Assembly (NCBI GenBank): GCA_030848705.1
Contig: CM061235.1
Span: 136,469,228 to 136,533,227, forward strand
Direction of reading: 5' to 3'
DNA from: Heracleum sosnowskyi
Taxonomy: Eukaryota; Streptophyta; Magnoliopsida; Apiales; Apiaceae
DNA length: 64,000 nucleotides
This document shows positions 12,411 to 23,217 of the stretch, in pieces (positions within the stretch are counted from its first letter, which is position 1; each line of letters opens with the position of its first letter). The translations under genes were made by a program, and so were the position numbers. The notes beneath the pieces were generated by a model. That model had not been told where the DNA came from. It searched no databases and saw only the letters and a program-made list of their open reading frames with translations.

Positions 12411-12610
12411 ATACCTGTGTGTACATGAAAATTCCTAAAATATTAGGAATTATTATTTAAAAAAATACCTGTGGGTACATGGAAATTCCCTAAATATTAG
12501 GAATAATTATTAAAAATACCTGTGGGTACATGAAAATTCCTAAAATATTAGGAATAATTATTAAAAATACTCGTGGGTACACGGAAATTCCTTAAGTTTA
12601 GGAATATTTC
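12411..12610 (+). repeat. 51-54-bp minisatellite, four units
   Basis: Units start ATACCTGTGGGTACATG-like at 12,411, 12,465, 12,516 and 12,567. Each unit also carries an inverted TTCCTAA...TTAGGAA pair, so each could fold into a small hairpin. It lies about 200 bp before the 3' LTR. Confidence 0.85.
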
Positions 12611-12803
12611 ATATAAATGTCAAATTAGCCTCGAATAAGGCAACAATCGTCGTAAATGTGTAGGTCGCTCCACACTTTGCAATAAGGCGATACTTGTGAA
12701 ACACTAGTGTAAATAAAGTCCTAGGTAAAGGATAAAAAAGACCCTGAATCTCGAAAAAGGTCAATATAATTTCTACGAAAGCTTGAAAAGTTTTCCTAGA
12801 AAT

Positions 12804-12814
12804 TGGGGGGCAAA
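12804..12814 (+). other. Polypurine tract of the gag-pro Gypsy element
   Basis: TGGGGGGCAAA directly abuts the 3' LTR start TGATATGG. The related element has TTAGGGGCAAA at the matching place (56,411-56,421). Confidence 0.8.
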
Positions 12815-13312
12815 TGATATGGGCTAAAAATAACCCTAAAAATACAATTAATGACATATTAATTAGACCCGGATTGGTCCAAGAACACGGCCCAATAAAC
12901 AAGGCCCGGTACCATAATTATTTATTAATTTCGTAATTAATAAATAGGAAAAATATACAGCTCATAAAAAGAGTTCAAAATGTGATAAATTCTTCAAAGA
13001 TCAGCCTCCAAGACGTACAAACCTAATAGGAGTCAGCCTCCTACAAAATAGGATTCACAATCCTGATCTAAGAAGGCGACTTGGCCCCCAAGTCACCTAA
13101 TTCTACTCTAAATGCAAGGCTCCTAACGTCTATATAAGGACTCTGATCCTACAATCAGAACTACGTTTTTGGCTTGATTCTCAATTACGAATTGAGATAC
13201 GTAGGCATCTTGTGAGGACCGATTTAATCTCGAAACACAAGTGCAGCCATTAAAGCTCGAAGCTCTCCAACCCTAGCATTAATTTCGCAAGCTCGGTTTT
13301 TAATCCACAACA
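12815..13312 (+). repeat. 3' LTR of the gag-pro Gypsy element
   Basis: 498 bp, same ends and length as 7,437-7,934. It is followed by TTACC, the right target-site duplication, and then the rest of the Copia LTR. Confidence 0.93.
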
Positions 13313-13317
13313 TTACC

Positions 13318-14148
13318 GTACAATTGATTCCTTCTACCCTGCAATATCCCGATTAAATACAAGGCATGGATCTCGTGTTAAGCCTATCTAATTTAATCAT
13401 ATGATTTCCTATTCAATATGCTTAGTTCCGATTAATGCAAATTAGAAACTTCTTTCTAATTTCATTCACTCTGGCCAGAGATTCCTGAACTAGCATAAAT
13501 GGAATAACATAGGACATTCTCTTCCTTCACTGGAAGGGGCAGATCCTTTATTGATCATTCACTATCTTCGTGCACAAATTACTATACCCAGAAGAGCACT
13601 AATTATTGTCCCTCGAGACTAAGAGCTAAACCAAAGTATAGTTCAATGTACACAAGATGACTATGATGATCTCAAGTCAAAGGACACTTGTACAACCATC
13701 ACTATATGAACAACTACTGACACATGAGTGAACTCCATTAGTTGTTCAACTGATCGAGTCATGTTCAGTGAACTCATTCCTAATAAGCACCTACATACTA
13801 GCTATAGTGTCACCACACAAATGCCTATGAGAACAGACATCCTTCATAATGAAGCAAGCATAGTATGTACCGATCTTTGCGGATTAATTAACTACCAATT
13901 AATTATCCTACGACCAGGAACTATTTAAGTTTAGAGTTATCATCTTTAAGGTCTCATTATCATGATCTCATCATAATCCACTAAAGCTTTACTCTAAACT
14001 ATGGATCATCTAATTTAAACACTTTAAATAGATAAAGCCCGTTATAAAATATATTACCATTTTATTAATTTAAACAAACTTGAATCAGATTGAACAAAGT
14101 GTCTCCTAACTCATCATCCATGATTGGATTTAGGACACACATCTTTCA
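13318..14148 (-). repeat. Copia 5' LTR, U3-side part (interrupted)
   Basis: It continues exactly where 7,436 breaks off, matching left-LTR positions 545-1,375. It ends CATCTTTCA at 14,148. The next five bases, GTAAT, would be one copy of the Copia target-site duplication; the partner lies outside the window. Confidence 0.92.
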
Positions 14149-14887
14149 GTAATGTGTCATCCTCTTCATAATTTAATCTTAGTTTTCTTGATCGATGAGT
14201 AGACTAATAAATCAAATCAACATTTGAGCACGGCCGTGCATTTCTTAGTCTCACTCAAACAAGAGGTCAATAATATCGCTCCTAAAATTAGGAGGGTTAA
14301 ATCTCATCTAGATCATTCATATTTCTCATACGATTCATAATATACCCAAATGTCCACTTTTATCATCACCCGGTCAAAGGTAACTTTTAATGTAATCAAA
14401 GTATATTAATTCCCGTATAAAAATATAATGATTTCAGGTCTAAGGATCATTACACCATTATCACAGTGAGAATTACTTATGACACTTTTAACATGTGTAA
14501 TCTCACGGCGGGTCAATCCAGTGCCATATACTCTTACATGCACCTATGTTTTGACTTTAGTATCACCATACCTATGACCAATGAGATGTGGTCATCAGTC
14601 AACAAACATACTAGTCTCTGTGCATTATTATTGTCCTTAAATAATAACACTCGACTAGGGATATTTAGGAATAAAGATACTATTCATATAATCTCATTTT
14701 TAAGTCACATACTTAAAGATATCGAATATGTATCATAATTTCAAGGACATTTATTATGCTAACATTTATAACGCAGTTAATAAAGACATAATAAACTAAT
14801 AATAATAATCAATAAAGCATAATTTATAATAATAAAATGTTTTCTTTAAAACATAAAAGTATTGTCTCTAGAGCACTAATACTAACA
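14149..14887 (-). repeat. Relic LTR of another Copia-like element, truncated by the Copia insertion
   Basis: The right end reads, on the minus strand, TGTTAGTATTAGTGCTCTAG, a typical Copia-type LTR start, and the body has the low-complexity, stop-rich look of the neighbouring LTRs. There is no polypurine tract outside the TG end, so it is a 5' LTR or a solo LTR rather than a 3' LTR. The other end is replaced by the Copia element at 14,148. A 90-codon open frame inside it has no coding support. Confidence 0.5.
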
Positions 14888-15420
14888 GAAACATTTACTT
14901 ACGTCATTATAACATGAACCCACTCTATATGAAGGGAAAAAAAGATGGAACCAGAAAATAGTTGTTTGAAAATTATATATATGCACTAGTCATTAATGTT
15001 GTCTAATCATTCTTACATCGATAAAAATAATCATGTTCCTTTTATCATATAGTTATTAGTTGAATATTACGAAATTTAATCAAATTTACAAGTATTTGAT
15101 TCATGAAAACGGTACGCAATATTACAAATTTACGATAAATTACAAATATTATCATTTAATGTATTTTTAAAATTATTTCGATATATGAACAAATTCAGTG
15201 AGAAATTATTTAATTAATATATGAACAAGTCTCAAAACCTGACAAGAGTGCGTTCGTCATTCAAAGTATTCAAAGTAGTTACATTATTCGCTAACAAATT
15301 TTTTTACTACTATGCACAACTCACACTTCTCATCTTACACTATCAAACTTACGATTACACAAACCTCACATTGATAAATTGACCTCCTCGCAATAAAATT
15401 ATTGACGTTTCTATGCAGAT
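14888..15420. other. AT-rich intergenic DNA, probably body of a Helitron
   Basis: No gene seen. It probably belongs to the Helitron whose 3' end is at 15,448. A TC-type 5' terminus could not be placed. Confidence 0.4.
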
Positions 15421-15448
15421 TCGTGCCTTGCACGGGCTATTATGCTAG
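15421..15448 (+). mobile_element. Helitron-like 3' terminus
   Basis: A hairpin CGTGC-CTT-GCACG is followed by a short spacer and CTAG, then host T. This matches the Helitron rule (hairpin about 10 nt before CTRR, inserted before T). The same end type is found, inverted, at 57,590. Confidence 0.6.
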
Positions 15449-15675
15449 TTAAAATTAAGACGTATAAAGGCTTACATCATACACGCGTTGTGGTTCCCAA
15501 ATCAGAACCAAATGTCTGTCTTATTGATATACGCATACTTGCATAGCATACACATAAATGTGATGCATTACTCATGAACTACATCACTCATTTTTGCTCT
15601 CCTCCAGCGAAATAACTAATAAATCTAAACTTTTAGACATATTGCAGTTGACAAACCTTAAGATATCCACCCTAG

Positions 15676-16047
15676 CTAGGGAGATGATATCCTAGAAGAT
15701 AAATGATCACGAACACAAATGTGAGCCTTGTCAATATATTTCAAAGAGGGAGGAGGGACCTGCATGAACAAATAGTTCCCTCCGAAAATATCACCAAAGT
15801 TGGATTGTACGTCCTTCAATCTCTTTACAAATTTAGACCATGAAACTGCAACAAGTTTTTCTCTCTTTCTCTTCAACATTTTCTTCAAGCTCGGAATCTT
15901 AATCCTTAGTTTTCGCCTAATGTGAATTTTTCTGTAATTTCTCGACCACGTACTCTTTTGTAGCTTCTTAGATTCTATCCCGGTGTCCCCGAGATCCTCA
16001 AACCATTCCTCATTTTGTAGTTTTTGGTAGGATTTTCTGGAGGTCAT
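15676..16047 (-). CDS. Small basic conserved plant protein of unknown function
   Basis: A single-exon frame of 123 codons. The middle is strongly basic (RKLRIKIPSLKKMLKRKREK, about 45-65), followed by SWSKFVKRLKDVQSNFGDIFGGNYLFMQVPPPSLKYIDK (described in part: a Lys/Arg helix, then GDIFGGNYLFMQV). This pattern recalls a family of about 100-residue uncharacterised plant proteins sharing a FGDLFAGNYLFMQV-like end. No signal peptide or membrane segment is visible. It stands alone, divergent from the kinase gene at 17,192. Function unknown; I am fairly sure it is a real gene but not of its exact start. Confidence 0.65.
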   Translation of the reverse strand: MTSRKSYQKLQNEEWFEDLGDTGIESKKLQKSTWSRNYRKIHIRRKLRIKIPSLKKMLKRKREKLVAVSWSKFVKRLKDVQSNFGDIFGGNYLFMQVPPPSLKYIDKAHICVRDHLSSRISSP

Positions 16048-17191
16048 CTCAACTGAAGAAAATTTTTGTAGCCTTTTGGATTTTTGATAATTTTGGCTCG
16101 ATTTCGGGTTTTTATGATGATCTCCCCTGCATGTAAGCTAAGGAAATTTTATAGATACGGAGAGGGTAAAGAAACAAGAATGTGTACTAGGAAATTGAGA
16201 AGTGAAGTTAAATGAACATGTAAATTTATATTATGTGGGCTCATAAGAGGAGCTATGGACACAACTAAGAAAACAGTTGAGATGATAAATGAGAGAAGCA
16301 GAGTTAGCTTTTTGGGTGGTGTGATTCTTGATTTCTGGTAGCAAAGTTAGATGATCCATGAAAACTATTGTGTCATTGCTTTTCATCTTCCTAGTTCAAC
16401 TACCTCAAGGAACAGATCAAGAAACGACTACACACGGGAACAAGCATTCTTCATTTCACTTTTCTGATTTCTGCCTCTATTTTTTGTTTCACTTTTTAAT
16501 TCAATTTCCAACTCCAATGAACAAACAAAAAAAGACATTTGGTCATACTTGAAATATATTTTCCAATTAATTTGTTAGAAATAATATAGTACAAAATTTA
16601 TAAATCACCGTGAGTCCAGTCAAATGTTCATCAATTATTTAATTCAAATAACCATATAATTGAGCTTGACAGTATAGTTTGGGCGATAAAGAAAAATAAT
16701 CTTTTTTTATAAGATTCGAACTTTCGATATCTTTTGATAAAATTCAAATTTTCAATAATTCGGACAATAAAGAAAAATAATTTTTTTTTATAAGATTCGA
16801 ACTTTCAATATTTTTGATAAGATGATCAAATATTTGATAGATATTCAAGTCGGGCCTTAAAAACAAAGCCCATGTGTTGGGGCTGCATATGTAGATTAAG
16901 TCGGGCACGACAAATGCGCTTTCTTTTCCCGCTATTTTAGGTTTCTTTCCTGTTTTCCGAATTTTACCTTCTCTCGGAGAACCTGTAACAGGGCCCGGCT
17001 AACACCAATAAAATGAACACTGTATACACTATATAAATTCGTATATTTACGAACTCCTACATTGAAATTAAAAATCGAACATAATTTCATCACTCCATAA
17101 AGGTAATGATTTTTCTTTTATAATCTCTACCTAGGTTTATTTTTATTGTGTAGATAAGAGATCCTCACCAATTTTTTATTTTTTAATACAG
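16048..17191 (+). promoter_or_regulatory. Intergenic and upstream region of the uridine kinase-like gene
   Basis: Contains a diverged direct repeat of about 65 bp (16,683-16,750 and 16,764-16,830, sharing ATAAGATTCGAACTTTC), with no transposon ends that I can see. A likely 5'-UTR intron runs 17,103-17,191: donor GTAATG, T-rich 3' end and acceptor ACAG immediately before the start codon. A leader intron ending exactly at the ATG would make splicing define the start. Confidence 0.5.
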
Positions 17192-20100
17192 ATGATAAAT
17201 TGCGAGGCAGGATCGGCCAATTCAGCCTCCGATAATCAAAATAAATCAAAAAGTATATTGACACAAGAGGTCTCGACTAAGCAGCCTTTTATTATTGGTA
17301 TGTAGATTTCATTTTTCGGATTTTGACTATGTTTTTTTTCCTGGAAATGTTGTTATACTGATTTATTATTGTATACCTAAGGTGTTGCTGGAGGAACTGC
17401 CTCAGGCAAAACAACTGTTTGCAATATGATTATCTCGCAGCTTCGTGATCAACGAGTTGTTCTTTTCAATCAAGTAATTTCGTATCCTCTTTTAGTTTTT
17501 GCTAAGTCGTACTGTCTTGTCTTTTTCTATATATAATCAGGGGCGGAACCAAGGAGGCTAACCTAGGCTGAAGCCTCGGTTAAGCCAAAAATTTTAATGG
17601 GAATTTTTTTCTAAAATCATGACTTTAGTTAAAAATCAGAATAAATTTCACTTTGAGACCCGGCTAGCCTCAAAAAACTAGCAATAATTTATTTTAGCCC
17701 CGGTTGTTTTGCGATAATATATATATAATGCTTCGGTTACATATTTATTCTAATTTATAGGTTCAATTTTAAGCAAGTAAACAATGGCGATTTCAATGTG
17801 TAAGTTTATGGATAAATTTTGGTGCAACTCTGCATATACAAGAAATGGCTGAACACGGAACTAGGGAGTGTCGGCCTATGCTCCAGCTTTGGTTGACCTT
17901 CAAAATTAGTAGAATAATTTTTTTAGCCTTGCTGGATTTATAAAAATTAGTTTAATTATTTTGAACCCCTGGTTCTTTGAAATCCTGGCTCTGCCAATAC
18001 AAGTTAATGGTATCTGTATATAGCATATATATAAGAACAGGTTATGTGTCCTTGACTGCAACCACCTTACAAGGATATCTACATTTATTAGGACTGGAAC
18101 CCCTATACTATCAGGAACCTACATTGCAACACTAATGACATCTAAGTTACACCCCTGGTTCTGTGACATCTTTTGTTTTAATGTTATAATCGGAAGGAAT
18201 AACTGGATGTGGCAGTGGAAAAATATATTTAAAATGTTAGATTTGGTGTAGGATGATTGATTTAGGACATGAAAAGAGTTTGAAAATGAACAACAGAGGA
18301 TGGGATCATGTGACCTGTTAATGATTAAATCTGAAAAATATGAGTGAGAGGTGAGTCAGGTGACAGGTGAATGAGCAGTCATTTTAAAGAATGGAAGGAA
18401 AGCAATTTTCTTCTTTTGTTGAATAGAAAAAGGGTGGGCATGTATGTTACGGCCAAATTTCATCAATGTTACATCCCAATTTCATTCCTTCCAAATGAAT
18501 ATAACTTTAGGGTGCTTTTTAATTGAAAAAATTGAATGAGATATTACGCCAATTTGGTTCACATGTAAGCATAATGTTTAAATCTTACTCCATTATGCAA
18601 ATGTTTGCTACAAGTCTCTGATTTCTTTGACATGGGTTTGCTCATTCTATTCCCATTTTTTAATTTTTGCCATGTTCTTCCAACAATTTATTGTGTCTTC
18701 TACTTTGTATCTTCTCTTATCACTATTATTCCCTTCTTTGCTCAAACCATCACCAACAACCTCCACTCTCTAAGAAAATGATTTTTTTTTTTAAAGATAT
18801 GAAGGGGAATATGCGGAGGTATGGACTTCTAGAGTAAAAATATGTTTGGAACAAAATGCATATTTGGATTTGGTACAGAGACTAGATAGAACTTATACTG
18901 TTAGAGATTCACAATAGCCATTCAAATATGCCTGAAATCAATCATGTCATATTCCATTTGCACTCTTGTCTTGAGTCTTGGTTACAAATTCGATAAGTCT
19001 TACACTATCAGTCATATACTCGTATCATTGCATGTAACACTGTTTCCTTGTCTTTTTTTCCCATATCTAAGATATTGCCCTTATCTGCAGTTCTTTATAT
19101 AAATGGATCTGATCTTAATATGATTATTCAGGACTCATTTTATCACCCACTAACTGATGAACAATTTAAGAAAGTACACGAGTACAACTTCGATCATCCA
19201 GGTAGCTACATTGTGAGTTTAATGTTTATAGGACTGTTCAGCTTCCAGATATCATCTATTGTGCTAATTTTGTTTACTTTCTACATCCTTTATACCTCAT
19301 CTTTTCCTTTCAGATGCCTTTGATGTGGAGCTCCTACTCTCTTGCACTGAAACATTAAAGAATGGAAGGGCAGTTAGCATCCCAAACTATGATTACAAGA
19401 GGCATAGGAACGTTGAATCATCACGGATGGTAATGCATCCCTAGCCAAAAAATACAAATTAAGAATAAAGTTTAGTTATATCTTCTTTTGACGCATAATG
19501 CCTCTAAGAGAACCATAAAGCTGGATTCTTTTAACAAAAAATAGCCACTTTGTCTATTTTCTGCCTACATGATTTTATACATCATAACTGTGGCTCGATT
19601 GATAATAAAACACAGGTTAACCCCTCAGATGTCATCATATTAGAAGGCATTTTGGTTCTTCATGATCATCGTGTACGTGACCTCATGAGCATGAAAATAT
19701 TTGTTGATACAGGTTCTTTCTATTGTCTATGATTCCTTAACAGTGATTGAATTTATGTTTCTCTACTTGTGTACAGTAAGATGAAAAGAGATAGAATTGC
19801 CAACTAAGTAATGTGTTAGAAGATATAGGGCGAATTCCATGTGACCATAATATACGAATCTAACATATTTAAGGGACTTTCAGACTCAACATATTTAGCT
19901 TCTGTTTCTGGCAACAATAAACATAAACAAAAGAGAAATGTAAACTTTTATTATACCCAGCTATGACATGTGAAATCTGCCACGAAGTATGGACTGAAGC
20001 TACGTGCCATTTTAGCTGATGTATCCAGTATATTTTTCTTAATAATTTTAGTCCTTTTTCACAAATATTGCAAGAGAAAATGCTCATAATCGTGAAATTT

Positions 20101-22553
20101 TTCAAGCTCCAAGAAAGCTAATAAGCTTCAAATTTAATTCAAAGAAAAAATTTGAAATCTGAAGGTTGACTGATTAGAAAGTTTTTTCAGACAGCAGTTG
20201 GAGTAAACAAACCTTACGTGGAGTTTCTAGGGAGATGAAACATAAAATTTTACAAAAATCTCCCAAAGTCCATTTCCCAATCACATCAACAAAGACGTTA
20301 AAAGAGATTTAATTATTGATGAGATGATTCATGCTGATATATCAATTGTTACCATGTGGTCACAACTATGATCTGCAGATTCTGATTTGCGCCTTGCAAG
20401 AAGAGTTCAGCGGGACACTGTCGATAGGGGAAGAGATATTCAGTATGTGCTTGATCAAGTAAGTACCGTAGATTTCAAATTTTTCTGCATTACTACCATG
20501 TAAGGACTGCATTGTCATACAGTTATGTAAAACTTCTCAACTACCGATTTATCATTTATGTATTTAGTTTCATGTCTGGCAAACTTTTTAACCACCTTAT
20601 CTTATCTGATATGCAGTATGCTAAATTTGTGAAGCCTAGTTTTGAAGAATTTATCCTTCCATCAAAGAAATATGCTGATATCATTATCCCTCGGGGAGCA
20701 GATAATCATGTTGCAATCGACCTGATAGTACAACATATTTTTACTAAGCTTGGACAGCATAATCTATGTCAAATATTTACAAATCTTTTTGTCATACAGT
20801 CAACAAATCAGGTAACTATCAGCTTCATTATTTTGAACAGGGTGTAGGTTTTTACAGGCCTCTCTTTGCACTCAGGATACCTCAAATGTATTAACTAAAG
20901 GAAATTGAATTGAACCCAACACATCCTTGATTTTTATCAGATACGAGGGATGCACACGCTCGTCCGCGATGCTAAAACAACAAACCATGACTTCGTCTTC
21001 TACGCAGATCGACTGATTCGCTTGGTATTTAGTCTCATTTGCATTACTTTCAAAAGTTGACATCCTTTTTTATGTATTATGGCTTGAAAAAGATTTGGTG
21101 AATAGGTTGTTGAGCATGGTCTAGGTCACCTACCATTTACTGAAAAGCAGGTTACTACTCCGACAGGTATGTCTACAACTATGACATGCTTCTATGTTTT
21201 AACAGAAAATATTTTGCACTGTGAATCATCATGTACGTATTAAGCTCTTACTGCACTTGTTAAGTGAATTACTTTGTCATATGACTCAATGCAGGATCTA
21301 TATATACTGGAGTTGTTTTCAATAAAAGGCTGTGTGGAGTCTCAGTTGTCAGAAGGTAATGGCATAGTTTGCTAAAGGAACAGAGAAATTTTGTTAGTTG
21401 TATTGCAGTAGCATGAACGTACTAGTTGGACCTCAAGAACTAAGTTAGCTGATACTTATTGTAGAATAATCAAGCAATAGAATCAGAAACACATAAACCA
21501 ACTGTAAACCACTTCAAACATACAAAGTGTATATCGCCTGTAGAGCAGGGTCTGGGGAGGGTGAGATGTATGCAGACCTTAACTCTACTCTAAAAGAGCA
21601 GAGTGCTGTTTTCACAGACTCCCAGCTTGAATATAACAAAAACAGTAGCAATAAGCAGTAAAGGTAGAATTAGTATGCAGTAAAACCCAACTGTGAGTCT
21701 GTGAGATTAGCAATTTAGCATTAATTTAAAACAAAGGTAATATTGTGGAAGTATAAATACAGAGGGTTGAGTTCCTATTGTTCTCAGAGAATCTGGAAGA
21801 CAAAAGATGAGAGTGCTTATTAAAACTAATTGCGGTGCTTTTTGTTAATATTGTGGCTGATCTCAATTTTCCTGGTGCCAGTGGTGAAAGTATGGAAAAT
21901 GCCTTAAGAGCATGTTGCAAAGGAATTAAAATTGGAAAAATCCTCATCCATGGTGCAGGCAACAATGGCCGACATGTCAGTTACTATACATTCTCTATAT
22001 CGTTTCTTTGAAGAAATACTGATTTGTAAATTCCTGCTACAGTTGATTTATGAGAAGCTTCCAGCAGATATTGCTAGCCGCCAAGTGCTGCTACTTGATC
22101 CAGTTCTTGCTTCAGGTTTGTCAAATATGGACTACAATAAGTTAATAACTCACCAAAAAACACGATATTACTGATTGTGTATTGACAGGAAACTCTGCTA
22201 TCAAAGCAATTTCTCTATTGCTCACCAAAGGTGTACCAGAATCTAATATCATTTTCCTTAACCTTATAGCAGTAAGTCTTAGTGGTGTTTACTTTTTATA
22301 ATTTGAATTAGACTAGTTAACCGACTTATCTACAGCTTCTTGCTCTCCCATGTTCAAATATGTGCTGATGGTGCAGGCCCCTGAAGGAATCCATGCTGTT
22401 TGCAAGAAATTCCCTAGACTGAAGATTGTGACATCAGAAATCGATTCATCACTTAACGAAGATTCATGCGTGATCCCAGGCATGGGAGAATTCGGAGATC
22501 GCTACTTTGGAACTGATAATGATAATTCTCTTTTACGCCAAGTTAGCAGATAA
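17192..22553 (+). CDS. UKL: Uridine kinase / uracil phosphoribosyltransferase-like protein (14 exons)
   Basis: Pyrimidine salvage enzyme of the plant UK-UPRT fusion family, predicted 462 aa. Exons: 17192-17297, 17382-17473, 19132-19201, 19314-19429, 19616-19712, 20379-20458, 20617-20811, 20941-21024, 21106-21166, 21295-21355, 21882-21975, 22043-22115, 22189-22271, 22377-22553 (sum 1,389 nt). The N-terminal kinase domain has the P-loop [12 protein letters not shown] (about 36-47), then DSFYHPL and NFDHPDAFD. The C-terminal UPRT-like domain has [37 protein letters not shown] (about 370-376) and [13 protein letters not shown]. In UPRT the usual HREGDNG-like loop reads HGAGNNG here, so phosphoribosyltransferase activity is doubtful; family members are in any case best supported as uridine kinases. 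Intron 2 carries a hAT-like MITE and intron 10 a SINE. It converges on SGF29, 665 bp away. Confidence 0.93.
17538..17995. mobile_element. hAT-like MITE in intron 2
   Basis: The left end CAGGGGCGGAACCAAGG and the right end CCTGGCTCTGCC are inverted relatives of the CAGGGGCGGAGCCAGG terminus common in plant hAT-type MITEs. It lies wholly inside intron 2 of the uridine kinase-like gene. I could not see a clear 8-bp target duplication, so the borders may be a few bases off. Confidence 0.5.
21540..21640 (-). repeat. SINE 3' portion in intron 10 (Angio/Au-type domain)
   Basis: On the minus strand it contains AAGGTCTGCATACATCTCAC followed by CCTCCCCAGACCCTG. This closely resembles the conserved 3' domain seen in many angiosperm SINEs. 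The tRNA-like head was not identified. Confidence 0.6.
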
Positions 22554-23217
22554 CCGCCAAACAAAGACTGCAACAAGAAAACCCTTCGCATTAAACGTTT
22601 AAATATGTTTTTTCTTGGTAATAGATCCAAGAGTTATATTGATTACCTGATAAAAAAAATCTGATCTATATATATTAGCTCCTCCATGTTAAGCTTTCTT
22701 TTCTGTTTCAAATTAAAATGATGCTGCCTGTAACGGGCATTGCACAGATTTTGGTTTGAGCAACGTACTTAATCCATCATCCCGTTCGTCCTTGTTATGG
22801 GTATGGGTTACATACTTATACCTGTTGTCTGTGTTTAATAGAAAAGGAAATGTCTACCGATGTTACAAATAACACAAACATAATATGATGTTCCGAAATC
22901 TTGATTTAAACTTTAACTTAGCAACTCACCTAAGAAATGAACAGTTGGGTATTCTAGAATTTATGCCGTTAACATCTTTAGATACTATTCCAAATAATGC
23001 TGTGTCAATTAACAGTTACTACACATCTAATGTTTTGTTAACACTTTAGTAAAACACAATGGATACAGATGGCTTGCCCCAGAAACAAGAAAAACATACA
23101 TTTTACATAACTACCAGATCTAATGTTTTCCGGAGCAGCCCAACATCTAGACTGAAAGGCGACAACGCAGTCTTCACTGACACACTGTATAAATGAAGGC
23201 TCTTAACAAAATTACAT
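22554..23217. other. Shared 3' intergenic region of two convergent genes
   Basis: AT-rich, with no gene or repeat seen. It must hold the 3' UTRs and poly(A) sites of the uridine kinase-like gene (+) and SGF29 (-). Confidence 0.6.

Larger units (their letters stand above)
10407..12814 (+). other. Long non-coding 3' region of the gag-pro Gypsy element
   Basis: About 2.4 kb between the gag-pro stop and the 3' LTR with no credible gene. The start (to about 10,560) matches the region after pol in the related element. The rest has diverged. It contains two minisatellite arrays, listed separately, and one imperfect TTCGACC palindrome near 11,560-11,580 that resembles the palindrome units at 55,727-56,226. 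Long 3' regions rich in tandem repeats are characteristic of Tat/Ogre-type elements. Confidence 0.75.
7437..13312 (+). mobile_element. Non-autonomous Ty3/Gypsy element with gag-protease only
   Basis: A 5,876-bp element with two 498-bp LTRs (TG...CA, about six mismatches between them), flanked by TTACC at 7,432-7,436 and 13,313-13,317. Inside are a primer-binding-like site, one intact gag-pro frame, and about 2.4 kb of non-coding 3' DNA with minisatellites. Reverse transcriptase, RNase H and integrase are absent. The related element at 49,010-57,104 carries them, and the sequence here jumps from the protease-RT linker straight to the last codons of pol. It fits the class called TR-GAG: LTR elements that keep gag and must borrow polymerase. 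Confidence 0.92.

Noticed and set aside
14466..14738. 90-codon frame right of the Copia element
   Set aside because: It lies in a relic LTR and has no family resemblance.
16358..16552. 64-codon frame with a hydrophobic start (MKTIVSLLFIFLVQL)
   Set aside because: It looks like a signal peptide, but the rest is low-complexity and no family or splice continuation was found. A small secreted peptide cannot be excluded, yet support is too thin.
19550..19732. Open frames lying across single exons of the uridine kinase-like gene
   Set aside because: They mix exon and intron sequence; the spliced model explains them.
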